Positions 25,626 through 43,369 of a stretch of 64,000 nucleotides of DNA are shown in pieces (position 1 is the first letter of the stretch; every line of letters begins with the position of its first letter). The stretch covers positions 434,001 to 498,000 of the forward strand of contig JAHBXI010000003.1 in the NCBI GenBank assembly GCA_019636515.1, given 5' to 3'. The notes beneath the pieces are model-generated. The model ran no database searches. It worked only from the letters and a program-made list of their open reading frames with translations, and was not told the DNA's origin. This DNA is from Phycisphaeraceae bacterium (GTDB lineage: Bacteria > Planctomycetota > Phycisphaerae > Phycisphaerales > UBA1924). The translations under genes were made by a program, and so were the position numbers.

Positions 25626-27050
25626 ATGAACGATCCGCCCAGCAGATCCGCCGATTCCCCCCGCCGCGCCGCGGCGATCGGGGTGGTGCGCGCGCTGCGG
25701 CAGGCCGGGCACATGGCCCTGCTCGCCGGAGGATGCGTCCGCGACGAACTGCTGGGAATCGAGCCCGGTGATTACGACGTCGCCACCGATGCCACCCCTG
25801 ACAGAATCGCCGCGCTCTTCCGCCGGGCGAGCCACGTCGGGGCCAGTTTTGGCGTGGTCATCGTTCGCGCCGGACCGGCACGAGACGCCCCGAACATCGA
25901 GGTGGCGACCTTCCGCTCCGATGGCGCGTACTCCGACCGCCGGCGCCCCGACGAGGTCCGTTTCAGCGATCCCCGCTCCGACGCGTGCCGGCGTGATTTC
26001 ACGATCAACGCCCTGTTCCTGGATCCGATCCACGACCCGAACCGGCACGACGCGTCCGCCATTCCCACCGGGGCACGGTTCAAGGCCGGGCCGATGGGCG
26101 GGACCGTCGTGGACTATGTCGGCGGCCTGGACGACCTGTCCGCCGGGATCCTGCGGGCCGTCGGAGACGCCGACCAGCGCCTGGCCGAAGACCATCTGCG
26201 TGCGTTGCGAGCCGTCCGGCTCTCGGCACGGCTGGGTTTCACGATCGAGCCCGCCACGGAGCGGGCCATCATCCGCCACGCCTCGCAATTGCGGGGAATC
26301 AGCCGCGAACGCATCGGGGACGAGATTCGGCGCATGCTCACGTCCTCACGGCGGGCACATGCGGTCGGCCTGATCGACCGCCTCGGGCTCGCGTCCGCCG
26401 TGCTCGACCCGCCCACCGGCGCCGGAGAAGCCACGGTGCGTTCCGCCGCCGACCCGTCGATCCTCGGGTTGCTCCCGGCGGAGTCTTCGATCCCGACCTG
26501 CCTGGCCGGGTGGGCCATGGACCGTGCGCGCGCTGGTCTTGAGCCAGGAATCGACCACCCCGAGGCGTACTCGATCCGCGACCCTTCCGTGTGGCAGGGG
26601 GTGCCTTCGCCGGGTGTTCTCTCGCTTTGCTCCCGGTGGCGAAAAGCCCTCTGCCTCAGCAACGACGAGCGAGACTGCCTGTGCCGCATCCTTCACTGGA
26701 CCGGCATGGTGGCCTTCCGCTGGGATTCGATGCGCGTTGCCCACCGCTGCCGGACCGCCGCGGCCGAGTGGTTCGAACCGGCGATCATCCTCCTTCGGGC
26801 GGGAGTCCAATCCGGGATGGAAATCCGTACAGACATCGAACATATTGAGCGAGAAGTGCGGAATCTTGCGGCTCGTCCCGGCGGGATCGCGCCGACGCCG
26901 CTGGTCAACGGCGACGACCTGGCGATGGCGGGCTTCAGGCCCGGCCCATCCTTCCGCGTGTTGCTTGAGGCGATCTACGATGCTCAACTTGAATCCCGTT
27001 TCCGGACTCGGGAGGATGGTTTGGAACTCGCTCGGTCCCTGAGCGTCTGA
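25626..27050 (+). CDS. CCA tRNA nucleotidyltransferase / poly(A) polymerase family protein
   Basis: Class II nucleotidyltransferase of 474 residues. The head domain shows GGCVRDELLGIEPGDYDVATDA (the GG and DxD metal-binding motifs), then EVATFRSDGAYSD, RRDFTINALF and the RxxRF-like block EDHLRALRAVRLSARLGFTIE. These identify the CCA-adding/poly(A) polymerase family. CCA addition is a likely task here because neither the tRNA-Gln nor the tmRNA in this window encodes CCA. Sequence alone cannot fully separate CCA addition from A-addition or poly(A) activity. The C-terminal half is less conserved but intact. ATG 25626 is the natural start. Confidence 0.9.
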   Translation: MNDPPSRSADSPRRAAAIGVVRALRQAGHMALLAGGCVRDELLGIEPGDYDVATDATPDRIAALFRRASHVGASFGVVIVRAGPARDAPNIEVATFRSDGAYSDRRRPDEVRFSDPRSDACRRDFTINALFLDPIHDPNRHDASAIPTGARFKAGPMGGTVVDYVGGLDDLSAGILRAVGDADQRLAEDHLRALRAVRLSARLGFTIEPATERAIIRHASQLRGISRERIGDEIRRMLTSSRRAHAVGLIDRLGLASAVLDPPTGAGEATVRSAADPSILGLLPAESSIPTCLAGWAMDRARAGLEPGIDHPEAYSIRDPSVWQGVPSPGVLSLCSRWRKALCLSNDERDCLCRILHWTGMVAFRWDSMRVAHRCRTAAAEWFEPAIILLRAGVQSGMEIRTDIEHIEREVRNLAARPGGIAPTPLVNGDDLAMAGFRPGPSFRVLLEAIYDAQLESRFRTREDGLELARSLSV

Positions 27051-27242
27051 AAGGCAGGAAGCGGCTGCATGCCCGTTCTGGGCTCGGACGCGGGTGATGC
27101 GGATCCGTGGGCGATGCCGGGCGTGTTGGTGGTATGGTGTTGACCCGCTCGGTTCATGAAAGAGCCGTGGTTGGTGGGGCGGGTTCCGGCCGGTTGGGTT
27201 CGTGTACGCCGGGCGAGCAGTATCGCCGGTAGGAGGTTTCTT

Positions 27243-28697
27243 ATGTCGCACCGCTGGACATCGCTCGTTGTGGCGGCACTCTTCTCGGGCCTTGCCATCT
27301 GGTCCGTTCCGGCGGCGAGCGCGGCCGCGGCCTCCGCCCGCGTCGTTCACGCCGCCCCGCGGGTCAACGCTCAGGATACTCTGATTTTCAAGAACGGCCG
27401 GACCCTCGTGGGCACGATTGTCTCCGAGTCGCCGACGACGATCCGTTTCAAAGGTGAGGTCAACGGGATCGCGCTGGACACCGAGTTCGACCGCTCGGAG
27501 ATCCTTCGGATCGTGCGAGGGGCCGCGACGACCCCCGACCGCGCCCCCGCGCCGGCGACCGATCCGGCCCCGCTTGCCGCCGCCGATCCGGTCAAGCCGC
27601 CGTCGGCTCCCACGGTGGCCGATGATCCCACGGGCAAGAAGCGTGTGTACCTGATCGAACTCACCGGCGCGTTCGGACGCGACATCTCGGAAACCCCGCT
27701 GCGAGAGTCGCTGCGTGATGCGCAGCGGCTGGGCGCCGACATCGTCGTCCTGAGCCTCCAGGCCGACTGGAAATTCCAGGGCGGCGACGCGGGTGACGAC
27801 GTTACCAACTTCGATGCGTTGTTCCGGGCCGAGAAGATCGGGCCGGTTATTTCCGACGAGATCGAACTGTGGCCCAAGGCGCCGCGCGTGGTGGTGTGGG
27901 TGAAGAAAGCGATGGGAGGGGCGGCGTTCCTGCCCTTTTACTCGCGGGATATCTACTTCTCGTCCGACGGCCGCATGGGGGGCATCGGCTTCCTCAAGCA
28001 GTTGATGGAGGGCGTGGGTGACGAGGTCGTGCGTGAAAAGCAGTACTCGCTCCGCCTGGGCCACGCCCGGGGTGTCGCCAACAAGCACGGGTATGCCTAC
28101 CAGATCATCAACGCGATGGTGGTCAAGGAGTACGTGCTCTCCGCCAAGATCGAGGGGGGGCGCGTCACCTACTTCGAGCGCATGCCCGAAGGGCCCGACG
28201 AGATCCTCCTCACCGACGACGGGGAGGATGAGCGGGCCGACCTGCTCAAGGACGTGGTCGCGGGTGAGGGCAACGACGTCCTCACCCTCAACGCCAAACT
28301 CGCGCGGGACCTGGGCCTTTCGAAGGGGACCGTGGACACGCTCGAAGACCTCCTGATCGAGATGGGACATTCCCGCGACTGGTCGGAGATCAAGGACGGC
28401 CGTGCCAGGCAGATCCTCAGCCGCTGGAGCAGCGACCTGACCTCGGCGATGCGAGACCTTCGCGTCCGCATCCCTCAGCGGCTTGCCGAGATCAACCCGG
28501 GCGGGACCTTCCAGGAGCGCACGCGGGCCCGCGGCCAGCGTAAGCGGATTCTCCAGGAAATGCAGGGCCTGTTCCGCAAGTACCAGGAGGTGTTCGGGGA
28601 GGACGCCGCGGCCCAGGAGATCTCGAATCTCAGCACCCAGATCGAGTTGCTCGACCAGGAGCAGCAGCGCGACGCGCAGGAACAGCGTCGCCGTTGA
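27243..28697 (+). CDS. Secreted ClpP/NfeD-fold protein lacking the nucleophilic serine (paralogue 1)
   Basis: A 484-residue exported protein. A signal peptide is followed by a small beta-barrel-like domain (TLIFKNGRTLVGTIVSES... through EILRIVRG), an Ala/Pro linker, and a region resembling the ClpP/SppA/NfeD serine protease fold. The C-terminal 100 residues are predicted coiled coil, rich in Gln, Glu and Arg. Compared with the next gene, the nucleophile segment AISAAAM is replaced by AMGGAAF here (G225 in place of serine), so it is probably not a protease. AGGAGG precedes ATG 27243. The paralogue follows after 144 bases on the same strand. Confidence 0.78.
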   Translation: MSHRWTSLVVAALFSGLAIWSVPAASAAAASARVVHAAPRVNAQDTLIFKNGRTLVGTIVSESPTTIRFKGEVNGIALDTEFDRSEILRIVRGAATTPDRAPAPATDPAPLAAADPVKPPSAPTVADDPTGKKRVYLIELTGAFGRDISETPLRESLRDAQRLGADIVVLSLQADWKFQGGDAGDDVTNFDALFRAEKIGPVISDEIELWPKAPRVVVWVKKAMGGAAFLPFYSRDIYFSSDGRMGGIGFLKQLMEGVGDEVVREKQYSLRLGHARGVANKHGYAYQIINAMVVKEYVLSAKIEGGRVTYFERMPEGPDEILLTDDGEDERADLLKDVVAGEGNDVLTLNAKLARDLGLSKGTVDTLEDLLIEMGHSRDWSEIKDGRARQILSRWSSDLTSAMRDLRVRIPQRLAEINPGGTFQERTRARGQRKRILQEMQGLFRKYQEVFGEDAAAQEISNLSTQIELLDQEQQRDAQEQRRR

Positions 28698-28841
28698 ACG
28701 GACGCTTTCCCGGGCGCCGCGGAGGCGGTCGGGAGGCGATCGGGTGGTGATCTTCCGGCATGATCGGCGGGATCATCGCCGAGGCCGGTGAAACGTGTAC
28801 AACCCCGCGGCATGGCCGCGGCCGTGATCGGAGGACTATTC

Positions 28842-30149
28842 ATGAAGATTCTGCGGACGTTTACCATCCTCGCGGCGGCCCTGGCGTTGTCGCTGTCGGC
28901 GCTGGCCGCCCGCGCCGACACGCTCAAACTCCGCGATGGACGCACCCTCGAAGGGACCGTGACCCGCGAGGTCGACGGGTACATCTGGTTCTCGTACAAG
29001 GTCGGCGACCTTGTGCAGGAGCGCATGTTCGCCCCTTCGGAGATCGTGCAGTTGTCTCGCGGGACCGCCGACGCGTCGCCGATCGAAGAGGCTCCGGTCG
29101 GCGGCGCCGCGGCGACCGCGGACCCCGCCGCCAAGCCCGAAACCACGGATTTCGGCCGCGTCCGCCGCCTGGCCATCCTCACCGGGGAGGGGATGGTGGG
29201 CATGCAGATGGCCGCCAAGCCGCTCGAAGATGCGATCCCCCTGCTCCAGCAGGAGGGCGTCACCGACGTGGTGTACAAGGTCAATTCGGGAGGCGGCTAT
29301 CTCCTTGAAATCCAGAAGATCAGCGATGTCCTGCACTTCAAGTACAAGCCCCTGTTCCGGACGGTGGCCTGGATCGAGTCGGCGATCTCCGCGGCGGCGA
29401 TGAGTTCGTACTGCCTGGAAGAGATCTACTTCATGCCCAACGGAAACTTCGGCGGATGCACGGGCTGGTCGGGCTCCCTTGATGCGGTCAAGGGTCGCGG
29501 CCTGGAGGAGGTCCTCCTGGCGATGGAGCGGATCTCGGCACGCGCCAACCGCAACCCGGCCATCATGCGGGCCATGCAGATCAGCGGCTCCCCGGACGTG
29601 ATGCAGCAACTGGGGATCAGCCCCCCCTCGGGGGAACTGTCCGCCAACATCGACCCTCGCACGGGCGAGGTGACGTGGTTCCAGGACCAGTCGGGCAAGC
29701 ACGTCCTGAACCCAAAGCACGGCGTGATGATCCTGACCTTCGACGCGCTCGAAGCCGAGAAGTTCAAGTTCTCACGCGGGACGGTCCGCACCCACGACGA
29801 ACTCGCCCGCCAGATGGGGTATACCGAGTACGTGTTCGTGGGCAAGCCCGTGCGCGGCGTCGCGTGGCCCGTCTCGAAAGCCGAGGAAGCGCAGATCGAG
29901 TGGCGCCGCGGAATCTCCGAGGCCCAGGCCCGGTTCGGAGAGATCGTCACCAGTTACCAGGCCGCTGTCCAGCAGGCGCAGAGTTCCCAGGACAAGACCA
30001 TCCGCGGGAGTTTCATCAACCGAGCCCGCGGGCACCTCAACTCCCTGCGGAACATCGCCAAGCGGTTCCCCATCTTCGTCATGTTCTACAACCTGAACCC
30101 CGACTTCTTTGAAGAGCAGGAAGAGATGCTCCGCCGCCTGGCAAGGTAA
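28842..30149 (+). CDS. Secreted ClpP/NfeD-fold protein, putative serine protease (paralogue 2)
   Basis: Exported protein of 435 residues and a tandem paralogue of the preceding gene: signal peptide (TFTILAAALALSLSALAARA), a small barrel domain (TLKLRDGRTLEGTVTRE...IVQLSRG), then a ClpP-like fold. VYKVNSGGGYLLEIQKISDVL resembles the substrate-binding glycine loop of NfeD/ClpP proteins. SAISAAAMSSYCLEEIYFMPNG carries the likely nucleophile S183. The C-terminus is helical and charged. CGGAGG before ATG 28842 supports the start. A strong terminator follows. Target and catalytic activity are inferences from the fold only. Confidence 0.8.
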   Translation: MKILRTFTILAAALALSLSALAARADTLKLRDGRTLEGTVTREVDGYIWFSYKVGDLVQERMFAPSEIVQLSRGTADASPIEEAPVGGAAATADPAAKPETTDFGRVRRLAILTGEGMVGMQMAAKPLEDAIPLLQQEGVTDVVYKVNSGGGYLLEIQKISDVLHFKYKPLFRTVAWIESAISAAAMSSYCLEEIYFMPNGNFGGCTGWSGSLDAVKGRGLEEVLLAMERISARANRNPAIMRAMQISGSPDVMQQLGISPPSGELSANIDPRTGEVTWFQDQSGKHVLNPKHGVMILTFDALEAEKFKFSRGTVRTHDELARQMGYTEYVFVGKPVRGVAWPVSKAEEAQIEWRRGISEAQARFGEIVTSYQAAVQQAQSSQDKTIRGSFINRARGHLNSLRNIAKRFPIFVMFYNLNPDFFEEQEEMLRRLAR

Positions 30150-30203
30150 CGACGAGCGTTCTCCTCTCGCCGCGCGCGTCACGCGAGCATGGACCGACCG
30201 CAC

Positions 30204-30236
30204 CGGCCCGGGATCCCGAGATCCCGGGCCGTTTTC
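30204..30236 (+). terminator. Rho-independent terminator
   Basis: An 11-base-pair near-perfect stem (cggcccgggat with atcccgggccg) and a six-base loop are followed by ttttc. It ends the ClpP-like paralogue transcript 55 bases after the second stop codon. Confidence 0.88.
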
Positions 30237-30350
30237 GTGTCCGTGGGCGACGACCCGGATCACGCCGGGAGCACCCCGGCCTGGCGGGGGTGGGGGAGAG
30301 CGACCCGGCCCCGACCGGCAACGTACGATTCAGGGTCAACGGAGCCCCCC

Positions 30351-31910
30351 ATGCCTTTTTACACCAGACTCGGCATCCTCCCGAAGAAGCGTCACGTGCA
30401 GTTCCGCCGCCCCGACGGCGCGCTGTACTCCGAGGAACTCTTCGGCACCGAGGGCTTTGTCGGACCGTCAAGCACGATGTACCACATCCACCCGCCGACG
30501 CAGGTCTACGGGTGGAAGCCGATCGCCTCGACGAAGGTTGAGTACGTCGAGCGGGACATCATGCGGATGCGGCACGTGATGACCGGCGGCCCGAGGTTGC
30601 CCCCGCGAGGCGACAGCGTCACCGGGCGCGTCGTGCTGTTCGGAAACGCCGACTGCGAGATGGCCGTGTGCAACCCCGCCGAGCAGATGGGGTACCACTT
30701 CAAGAACTCCCAGGGCGACGAATGCCTGTTCATCCACCACGGCTCTGGCCTGTGCCACACGATGATGGGGACGATCGAGTTTGGCCCCAAGGACTACCTG
30801 GTGATTCCCAAGGGCGTGATTTACAGAATCACCTGGGATCCGCGGTACGTGTCCGACTCGGTGAGTGATCCACGGGCCGCCGAACTGCTCTCGTTGCTCG
30901 CCCGGGAATCCGATGGCGGTTCCGCCGCGTCCAGGTCGATTCGCGGGGAACTGAGAGAGATCGGGCATCGCGGAGGATTGCGAGCGGCGAAACTCGATCC
31001 GGTGACCCCGTTCGGGCGGTTCCTGCTGATCGAGACGGTCAACGGGAGTCACATCGGACCTCCGCGGCGCTACGTGAGCAAGGAGCACGGCCAGTTCCTC
31101 GAGCACGCCCCGTACTGCGAGCGAGACCTGCGCCTGCCCGAGCCTCCGCTGACGTGGGATGAAAAGGGCGATTTCCCGGTCCGCATCAAGGCCCGCGACC
31201 TGATCCACGAGTACGTGTACCACTACCACCCGCTCGACATCGTCGGGTGGGATGGGTGCTATTACCCCTACGCGTTCAACATCGACGACTTCTCCCCGAT
31301 CACGGGCAAACTGCACATGCCCCCCCCGATCCACCAGACGTTCGAGGCGCACAACTTCGTGATCTGCTCGTTTTGTCCGAGGTTGCTCGATTACCATCCC
31401 CAGGCGATCAAGGTCCCGTACAACCACTCGAACCTCGATTCGGACGAGGTCCTGTATTACGTGGAAGGAAACTTCGGCAGCCGCAAGGGGATCGAGGTCG
31501 GCAGCCTGACCGCGCACCCGCAGGGGATCCCGCACGGCCCGCACCCGGGGACCATCGAGGCGAGCCTGTCGGCGACGCATACCGCGGAACTGGCGGTGAT
31601 GTGCGACACCTTCCGGCCGCTGCACCCGACGCGCGCGGCGATCGACCTGGACGACTCGAAATACCCGGCGAGTTGGCAGGGAGAGCATTTCCCGGGGATC
31701 GCCTCGGGCACGATGCACCTGAACGGGGTGACGGTTCCGCCGATCCACGCGGCGGCGTTTCCGAAGGACGCTCGGCCGGGCCAGGTGATCAAGGCGGAGG
31801 TTTCGGCGACGCTCATCCCGATGCCCGGCGCGGACGAGAACGGGTCCGCGGCCGGAACGGGAGGACCTCCCACGGTGAAGGGCGCGACGTCGAACGTCTG
31901 GGCACCCTAA
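30351..31910 (+). CDS. hgmA: Homogentisate 1,2-dioxygenase-like protein
   Basis: A 519-residue cupin-fold iron dioxygenase of the homogentisate 1,2-dioxygenase family, which opens the ring of homogentisate in tyrosine catabolism. Family blocks are visible: YHFKNSQGDECLFIHHGSG, FGPKDYLVIPKGVIYRI, and VPYNHSNLDSDEVLYYVEG with likely iron ligands H359 and E366. HPQGIPHGPHPG supplies a third histidine (H395 or H389). This version resembles the actinobacterial type rather than the proteobacterial HGD motif HRNxMSE. No maleylacetoacetate isomerase or fumarylacetoacetase gene is nearby, so the pathway context is missing. No terminator is seen before rplK. Confidence 0.88.
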   Translation: MPFYTRLGILPKKRHVQFRRPDGALYSEELFGTEGFVGPSSTMYHIHPPTQVYGWKPIASTKVEYVERDIMRMRHVMTGGPRLPPRGDSVTGRVVLFGNADCEMAVCNPAEQMGYHFKNSQGDECLFIHHGSGLCHTMMGTIEFGPKDYLVIPKGVIYRITWDPRYVSDSVSDPRAAELLSLLARESDGGSAASRSIRGELREIGHRGGLRAAKLDPVTPFGRFLLIETVNGSHIGPPRRYVSKEHGQFLEHAPYCERDLRLPEPPLTWDEKGDFPVRIKARDLIHEYVYHYHPLDIVGWDGCYYPYAFNIDDFSPITGKLHMPPPIHQTFEAHNFVICSFCPRLLDYHPQAIKVPYNHSNLDSDEVLYYVEGNFGSRKGIEVGSLTAHPQGIPHGPHPGTIEASLSATHTAELAVMCDTFRPLHPTRAAIDLDDSKYPASWQGEHFPGIASGTMHLNGVTVPPIHAAAFPKDARPGQVIKAEVSATLIPMPGADENGSAAGTGGPPTVKGATSNVWAP

Positions 31911-32010
31911 CGCCGCACGATCGACGTGGATTCGGTGATCCCATCCGGCGTGCCCGGCGGGTCGAGAGCCCGACGTTGTTCACGGAGCGATGGTCAATCG
32001 ACCGGGGGAC

Positions 32011-32185
32011 TTGTCCAGGCCTCGGGGGCGTCTAGACTTCCCCCCTTACGTCCCCGGCGGGCTGGCGCTCTCCGGGGGTACAACGTCAAACCGTCAGCAC
32101 TACCTTCCCGCCGATCCGTTGCCCGGATCGGCTCCAGCGGCGAGCCTTCCGGGTTCGTGCGTGGGAAGGTGGGAGGTGGAGAACG
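32011..32185 (+). promoter_or_regulatory. Putative rplK operon promoter and structured leader
   Basis: TTGTCC (32011) and TAGACT (32033) with a 16-base spacer make a fair sigma70-type promoter. The leader then forms two hairpins: a perfect nine-pair stem (32110-32118 with 32124-32132) and a six-pair stem (32145-32150 with 32164-32169) just before the GGGAGGTGGA ribosome site of rplK. In many bacteria ribosomal protein L1 represses this operon by binding such a leader; whether it does here is inference. Confidence 0.45.
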
Positions 32186-32614
32186 ATGGGCAAACGCGAA
32201 GTCACCAATATCTTCAAGGTCATGGCCCCCGGTGGTCAGGCGACCCCCGCGCCGCCGCTTGGCCCCGTGCTGGGTTCCAAGGGCGTCAACCCGGGCCAGT
32301 TCATCCAGAAATTCAACGCGGCGACGCAGCACGTGAAGGGGAAGGTGGTCGGGTGCATCGTCACGGTGTACAGCGACCGGACCTTTGACCTTGAGATCAA
32401 GAGTTCGCCCGCGTCGGTGATGATCAAGGATGCGGCGAACGTCGAGAAGGGGTCGGGCGTGCCCAACAAGAACAAGATCGGCAAGATCACGCGGGCGCAG
32501 GTGCGTTCGATCGCCGAGCAGAAAATGCAGGACCTCAACAGCGCATCGGTTGAAGCGGCGATGCGGGTGATCGAAGGCACGGCCCGGTCGATGGGCGTCG
32601 TGGTGGAGGGCTAA
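32186..32614 (+). CDS. rplK: 50S ribosomal protein L11
   Basis: Ribosomal stalk-base protein of 142 residues with the signature region [26 protein letters not shown] and the C-terminal rRNA-binding domain ([22 protein letters not shown]). It binds 23S rRNA at the GTPase-associated centre. The start has a strong GGGAGG ribosome site. Five bases separate it from rplA. The usual upstream partners secE and nusG are absent; a homogentisate dioxygenase gene stands there instead. Confidence 0.98.
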   Translation: MGKREVTNIFKVMAPGGQATPAPPLGPVLGSKGVNPGQFIQKFNAATQHVKGKVVGCIVTVYSDRTFDLEIKSSPASVMIKDAANVEKGSGVPNKNKIGKITRAQVRSIAEQKMQDLNSASVEAAMRVIEGTARSMGVVVEG

Positions 32615-32619
32615 GACCC

Positions 32620-33321
32620 ATGCCAAAGCGTCTGACCAAGCGTGACCGTGCCAACGGCGCCGTCATTCCCAGGAACGTGCTTCCCCCGGCCGAGGCGGTG
32701 GCGACCCTGAAGAAATACACGGGCCCGAAGTTCGACCAGACGGTGAACATCGTCATGCACCTGGGGGTCGATCCGGCGATGGCCGACCAGGCGCTGCGAG
32801 GCTCGATCAGCCTGCCCAAGGGGATCGGCAAGGCCAAGCGCGTCGTGGCGTTCTGCGCCAGCGACGTCGCGCCCGAGGCTCTGGCGCAGGGGGCGGTCAA
32901 GGCGGGCGCCGACGAACTGGTCGCGGAGATCGAGAAGGGCTGGATGGATTTCGACGTGGCGGTGGCCTCCCCCGACATGATGCGGATCGTCTCGAAACTG
33001 GGCAAGGTGCTCGGCCCCAAGGGGCTCATGCCCTCTCCCAAGGCCGGGACCGTCACGACGAACATCCCCCAGGCGGTCAAGGAGTACGCGGCGGGCAAGG
33101 TCGAGTACCGCACGGACAAGGGCGGCAACATCCACGCGGTGATCGGCAAGATGAGTTTCCCCGACGCGGACCTGGTCGTGAACCTGGAATACTTCGTGTC
33201 GGCGATCGAGAAGGTCCGGCCTTCAACGGCCAAGGGCCAGTACGTGAAGAAGATCGTGGTGAGCGGGTCGATGACCCCCGGTGTCCAGGTGAAGTTCACC
33301 TCTGTCGCGGAGGCCGTGTAA
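32620..33321 (+). CDS. rplA: 50S ribosomal protein L1
   Basis: Protein of the L1 stalk, 233 residues, full length. Family segments include [38 protein letters not shown] and the [20 protein letters not shown] block. It helps release deacylated tRNA from the E site and may repress its own operon by binding the leader. Its TAA overlaps the rplJ start by one base, consistent with translational coupling. Confidence 0.98.
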   Translation: MPKRLTKRDRANGAVIPRNVLPPAEAVATLKKYTGPKFDQTVNIVMHLGVDPAMADQALRGSISLPKGIGKAKRVVAFCASDVAPEALAQGAVKAGADELVAEIEKGWMDFDVAVASPDMMRIVSKLGKVLGPKGLMPSPKAGTVTTNIPQAVKEYAAGKVEYRTDKGGNIHAVIGKMSFPDADLVVNLEYFVSAIEKVRPSTAKGQYVKKIVVSGSMTPGVQVKFTSVAEAV

Positions 33322-33866
33322 TGTCAAAGCCAGTCAAGGAACTGATCATCCGCGAATACCGGGACCGGGTGGCGGATTGCCAGGACGCGGTCGTGGTGTC
33401 GATCCGCGGCGTCAAGGCGGTGGATAACAACAAGATCCGCATGGGCCTGCTGCAGAAGCGGATCCGTGTGACGATGGTGCGCAACGCGCTGGCCCGCAAG
33501 GCCTTCGAGGGCGGGGCGCTGGCCGCGCTCAACGACATCCTGGCCGGGTCCAGCGCGCTGGTCTACGGCGGGGCGTCGGTGGTCGAGGTCGCCAGGGAAC
33601 TCGTGGCGCTGGTCGCCAAGTACCCGGCGATCGAGTTCAAGGGCGCGCTGCTGGACGGGACCCTCTTCTCCGGCAAGGCCGGCGTCGAGGAACTTTCCAA
33701 GATGCCCACTCGCGAGGAGGCGATCGGCCTGAACATCGGCCTGGTCCTTTCGCCCGCGAAGAAACTCGCCGCGCAGATCGTCGGACCGGGGAGTTCCGTC
33801 GCCGGGATCGTCAAGGCCATCGAAGACAAACTCGAAAAGGGCGAGGCGATCGCGAAGGTCGCCTGA
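33321..33866 (+). CDS. rplJ: 50S ribosomal protein L10
   Basis: Stalk protein of 181 residues that anchors L7/L12 dimers to the ribosome. N-terminal RNA-binding features ([29 protein letters not shown] segment) and a helical C-terminus ([19 protein letters not shown]) for L7/L12 binding are present. It begins inside the stop of rplA (TAATG). A 193-base gap with a small hairpin (33979-33994) separates it from rplL, possibly a site for differential expression. Confidence 0.97.
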   Translation: MSKPVKELIIREYRDRVADCQDAVVVSIRGVKAVDNNKIRMGLLQKRIRVTMVRNALARKAFEGGALAALNDILAGSSALVYGGASVVEVARELVALVAKYPAIEFKGALLDGTLFSGKAGVEELSKMPTREEAIGLNIGLVLSPAKKLAAQIVGPGSSVAGIVKAIEDKLEKGEAIAKVA

Positions 33867-34059
33867 GCGGCGTGTGCATGAGATGGATGGAATTCGCCCC
33901 CGGATGGCCGTCGGGCGTGAGCATGGTGGGGGTGTTTGGAAGTGAAACAGGTCGTCCGACTGGCCCGTCAGGGTTAAAGGCCGAATGTTCGGCCCCTCTT
34001 GGACGAGTGTGTGCGGCCGCGGCGAGTCGCGGCGGCCGTCGAGAAAGGTTGGTTGAGAC

Positions 34060-34455
34060 ATGTCCGAAACCACGTTCGACGCGAAGATCAAGGAACTGGG
34101 CGACAAACTGGCGGGCCTGACCCTCAAGGACGCCGTGGACCTTGGCAAGTACCTGAAGGAGGCGTACGGGATCGAGGCGGCCTCGGGTGGCGCGGTGATG
34201 ATGGCCGCTCCGGCCGCGGCGGCTCCCAAGGCCGAGGAAAAGACGAGTTTTGACGTCGTTCTCAAGGCCGTCGACGCCGCCAAGAAGATCCCGATCATCA
34301 AGGTGGTCCGGGAGGCGACCGGACTGGGTCTGGCCGAGGCGAAGGCCTTTGTCGATACCCCCGGCAAGCCGGTGAAGCAGGGCTTGGACAAGGCCGAGGC
34401 CGAGAAACTCAAGAAGACGTTGGAAGAGGCCGGCGCGACCATCGAACTGGCCTGA
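34060..34455 (+). CDS. rplL: 50S ribosomal protein L7/L12
   Basis: Stalk protein of 131 residues. It has an N-terminal dimerisation helix (LGDKLAGLTLKDAVDLGKYLKEAYGIE), an Ala/Pro hinge, and the C-terminal factor-binding domain KTSFDVVLKAVDAAKKIPIIKVVREATGLGLAEAKAFVD. It recruits and stimulates translational GTPases. GAAAGG precedes ATG 34060. An attenuator-like hairpin lies 41 bases after the stop. Confidence 0.98.
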   Translation: MSETTFDAKIKELGDKLAGLTLKDAVDLGKYLKEAYGIEAASGGAVMMAAPAAAAPKAEEKTSFDVVLKAVDAAKKIPIIKVVREATGLGLAEAKAFVDTPGKPVKQGLDKAEAEKLKKTLEEAGATIELA

Positions 34456-34496
34456 CGCCGCTCGTGGGGTTTGAATCGTGGGGGCCGGTTCACGGG

Positions 34497-34525
34497 GGGC
34501 CGGTTCATGGGAACCGGCCCTTGTT
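34497..34525 (+). terminator. Terminator/attenuator between rplL and rpoB
   Basis: A ten-base-pair perfect stem (34497-34506 with 34511-34520) and a four-base loop are followed by a T-rich but interrupted tract (ttgttctcct). It is likely to reduce read-through from the ribosomal genes into rpoB, a position where other bacteria also have an attenuator. Confidence 0.7.
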
Positions 34526-34614
34526 CTCCTCTTTGTGGTGCGGCGCGGTTGAGCGGCGGTGAGGGGAGCGGCGTTGGTCAATAAGGAATTCGCCTCATTT
34601 ATCGGGCGAGACTC

Positions 34615-34642
34615 TTGATACGCGCATCCGTGTGATTAAACT
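34615..34642 (+). promoter_or_regulatory. Candidate rpoB promoter
   Basis: The 313-base rplL-rpoB gap contains an unusually AT-rich patch (about 34575-34645). In it, TTGATA (34615-34620) and TAAACT (34637-34642) are spaced by 16 bases. A separate promoter behind the attenuator would let rpoBC be expressed apart from the ribosomal proteins. Support is by pattern only. Confidence 0.45.
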
Positions 34643-34768
34643 TGCGGATTGCGGGCTGCGGTGTCAATGCGGCGACGAAACAGATAACACGAGACGGTGC
34701 GAGATTTCGCGCACGCCATGCGGTGTTCGCGGGGTCATTATCCATCGATCGCGAGGGAACCGGACACG

Positions 34769-38695
<3,927 letters not shown>

Positions 38696-38806
38696 GTGAT
38701 CGCCGGCGCGCCGCCCGGCCCGGCCTCTCGAAGGAACGGGCACGGTGACGGCGCGCGTGAAGCGTGGACGAGAGTTGATCGGGATCCATGGGGATCTTGC
38801 TGATCC

Positions 38807-38842
38807 GCCGGATCGGGCGGGCCGGCCGGATCGGGCGGGCCG
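38807..38842. repeat. Two tandem 18-base repeats in the rpoB-rpoC gap
   Basis: Two adjoining identical copies of gccggatcgggcgggccg fill the middle of the 231-base spacer between rpoB and rpoC. The repeat is self-complementary in part (gccgg/ccggc) and could fold. No function is established. Confidence 0.75.
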
Positions 38843-38926
38843 GGGCCGAACGGTTGCCCGGCGGGTTCGATGTCAAGGCGAACGACGATTGCCTGAGCGG
38901 CCTTCACGCCGCGGGAGCACGGAAGT

Positions 38927-43312
<4,386 letters not shown>

Positions 43313-43369
43313 CGGAGCCCGGGGCGGATCCGCCCCGTTGGTTCCGATCGCCTTCCGGATCCCCTCAAG

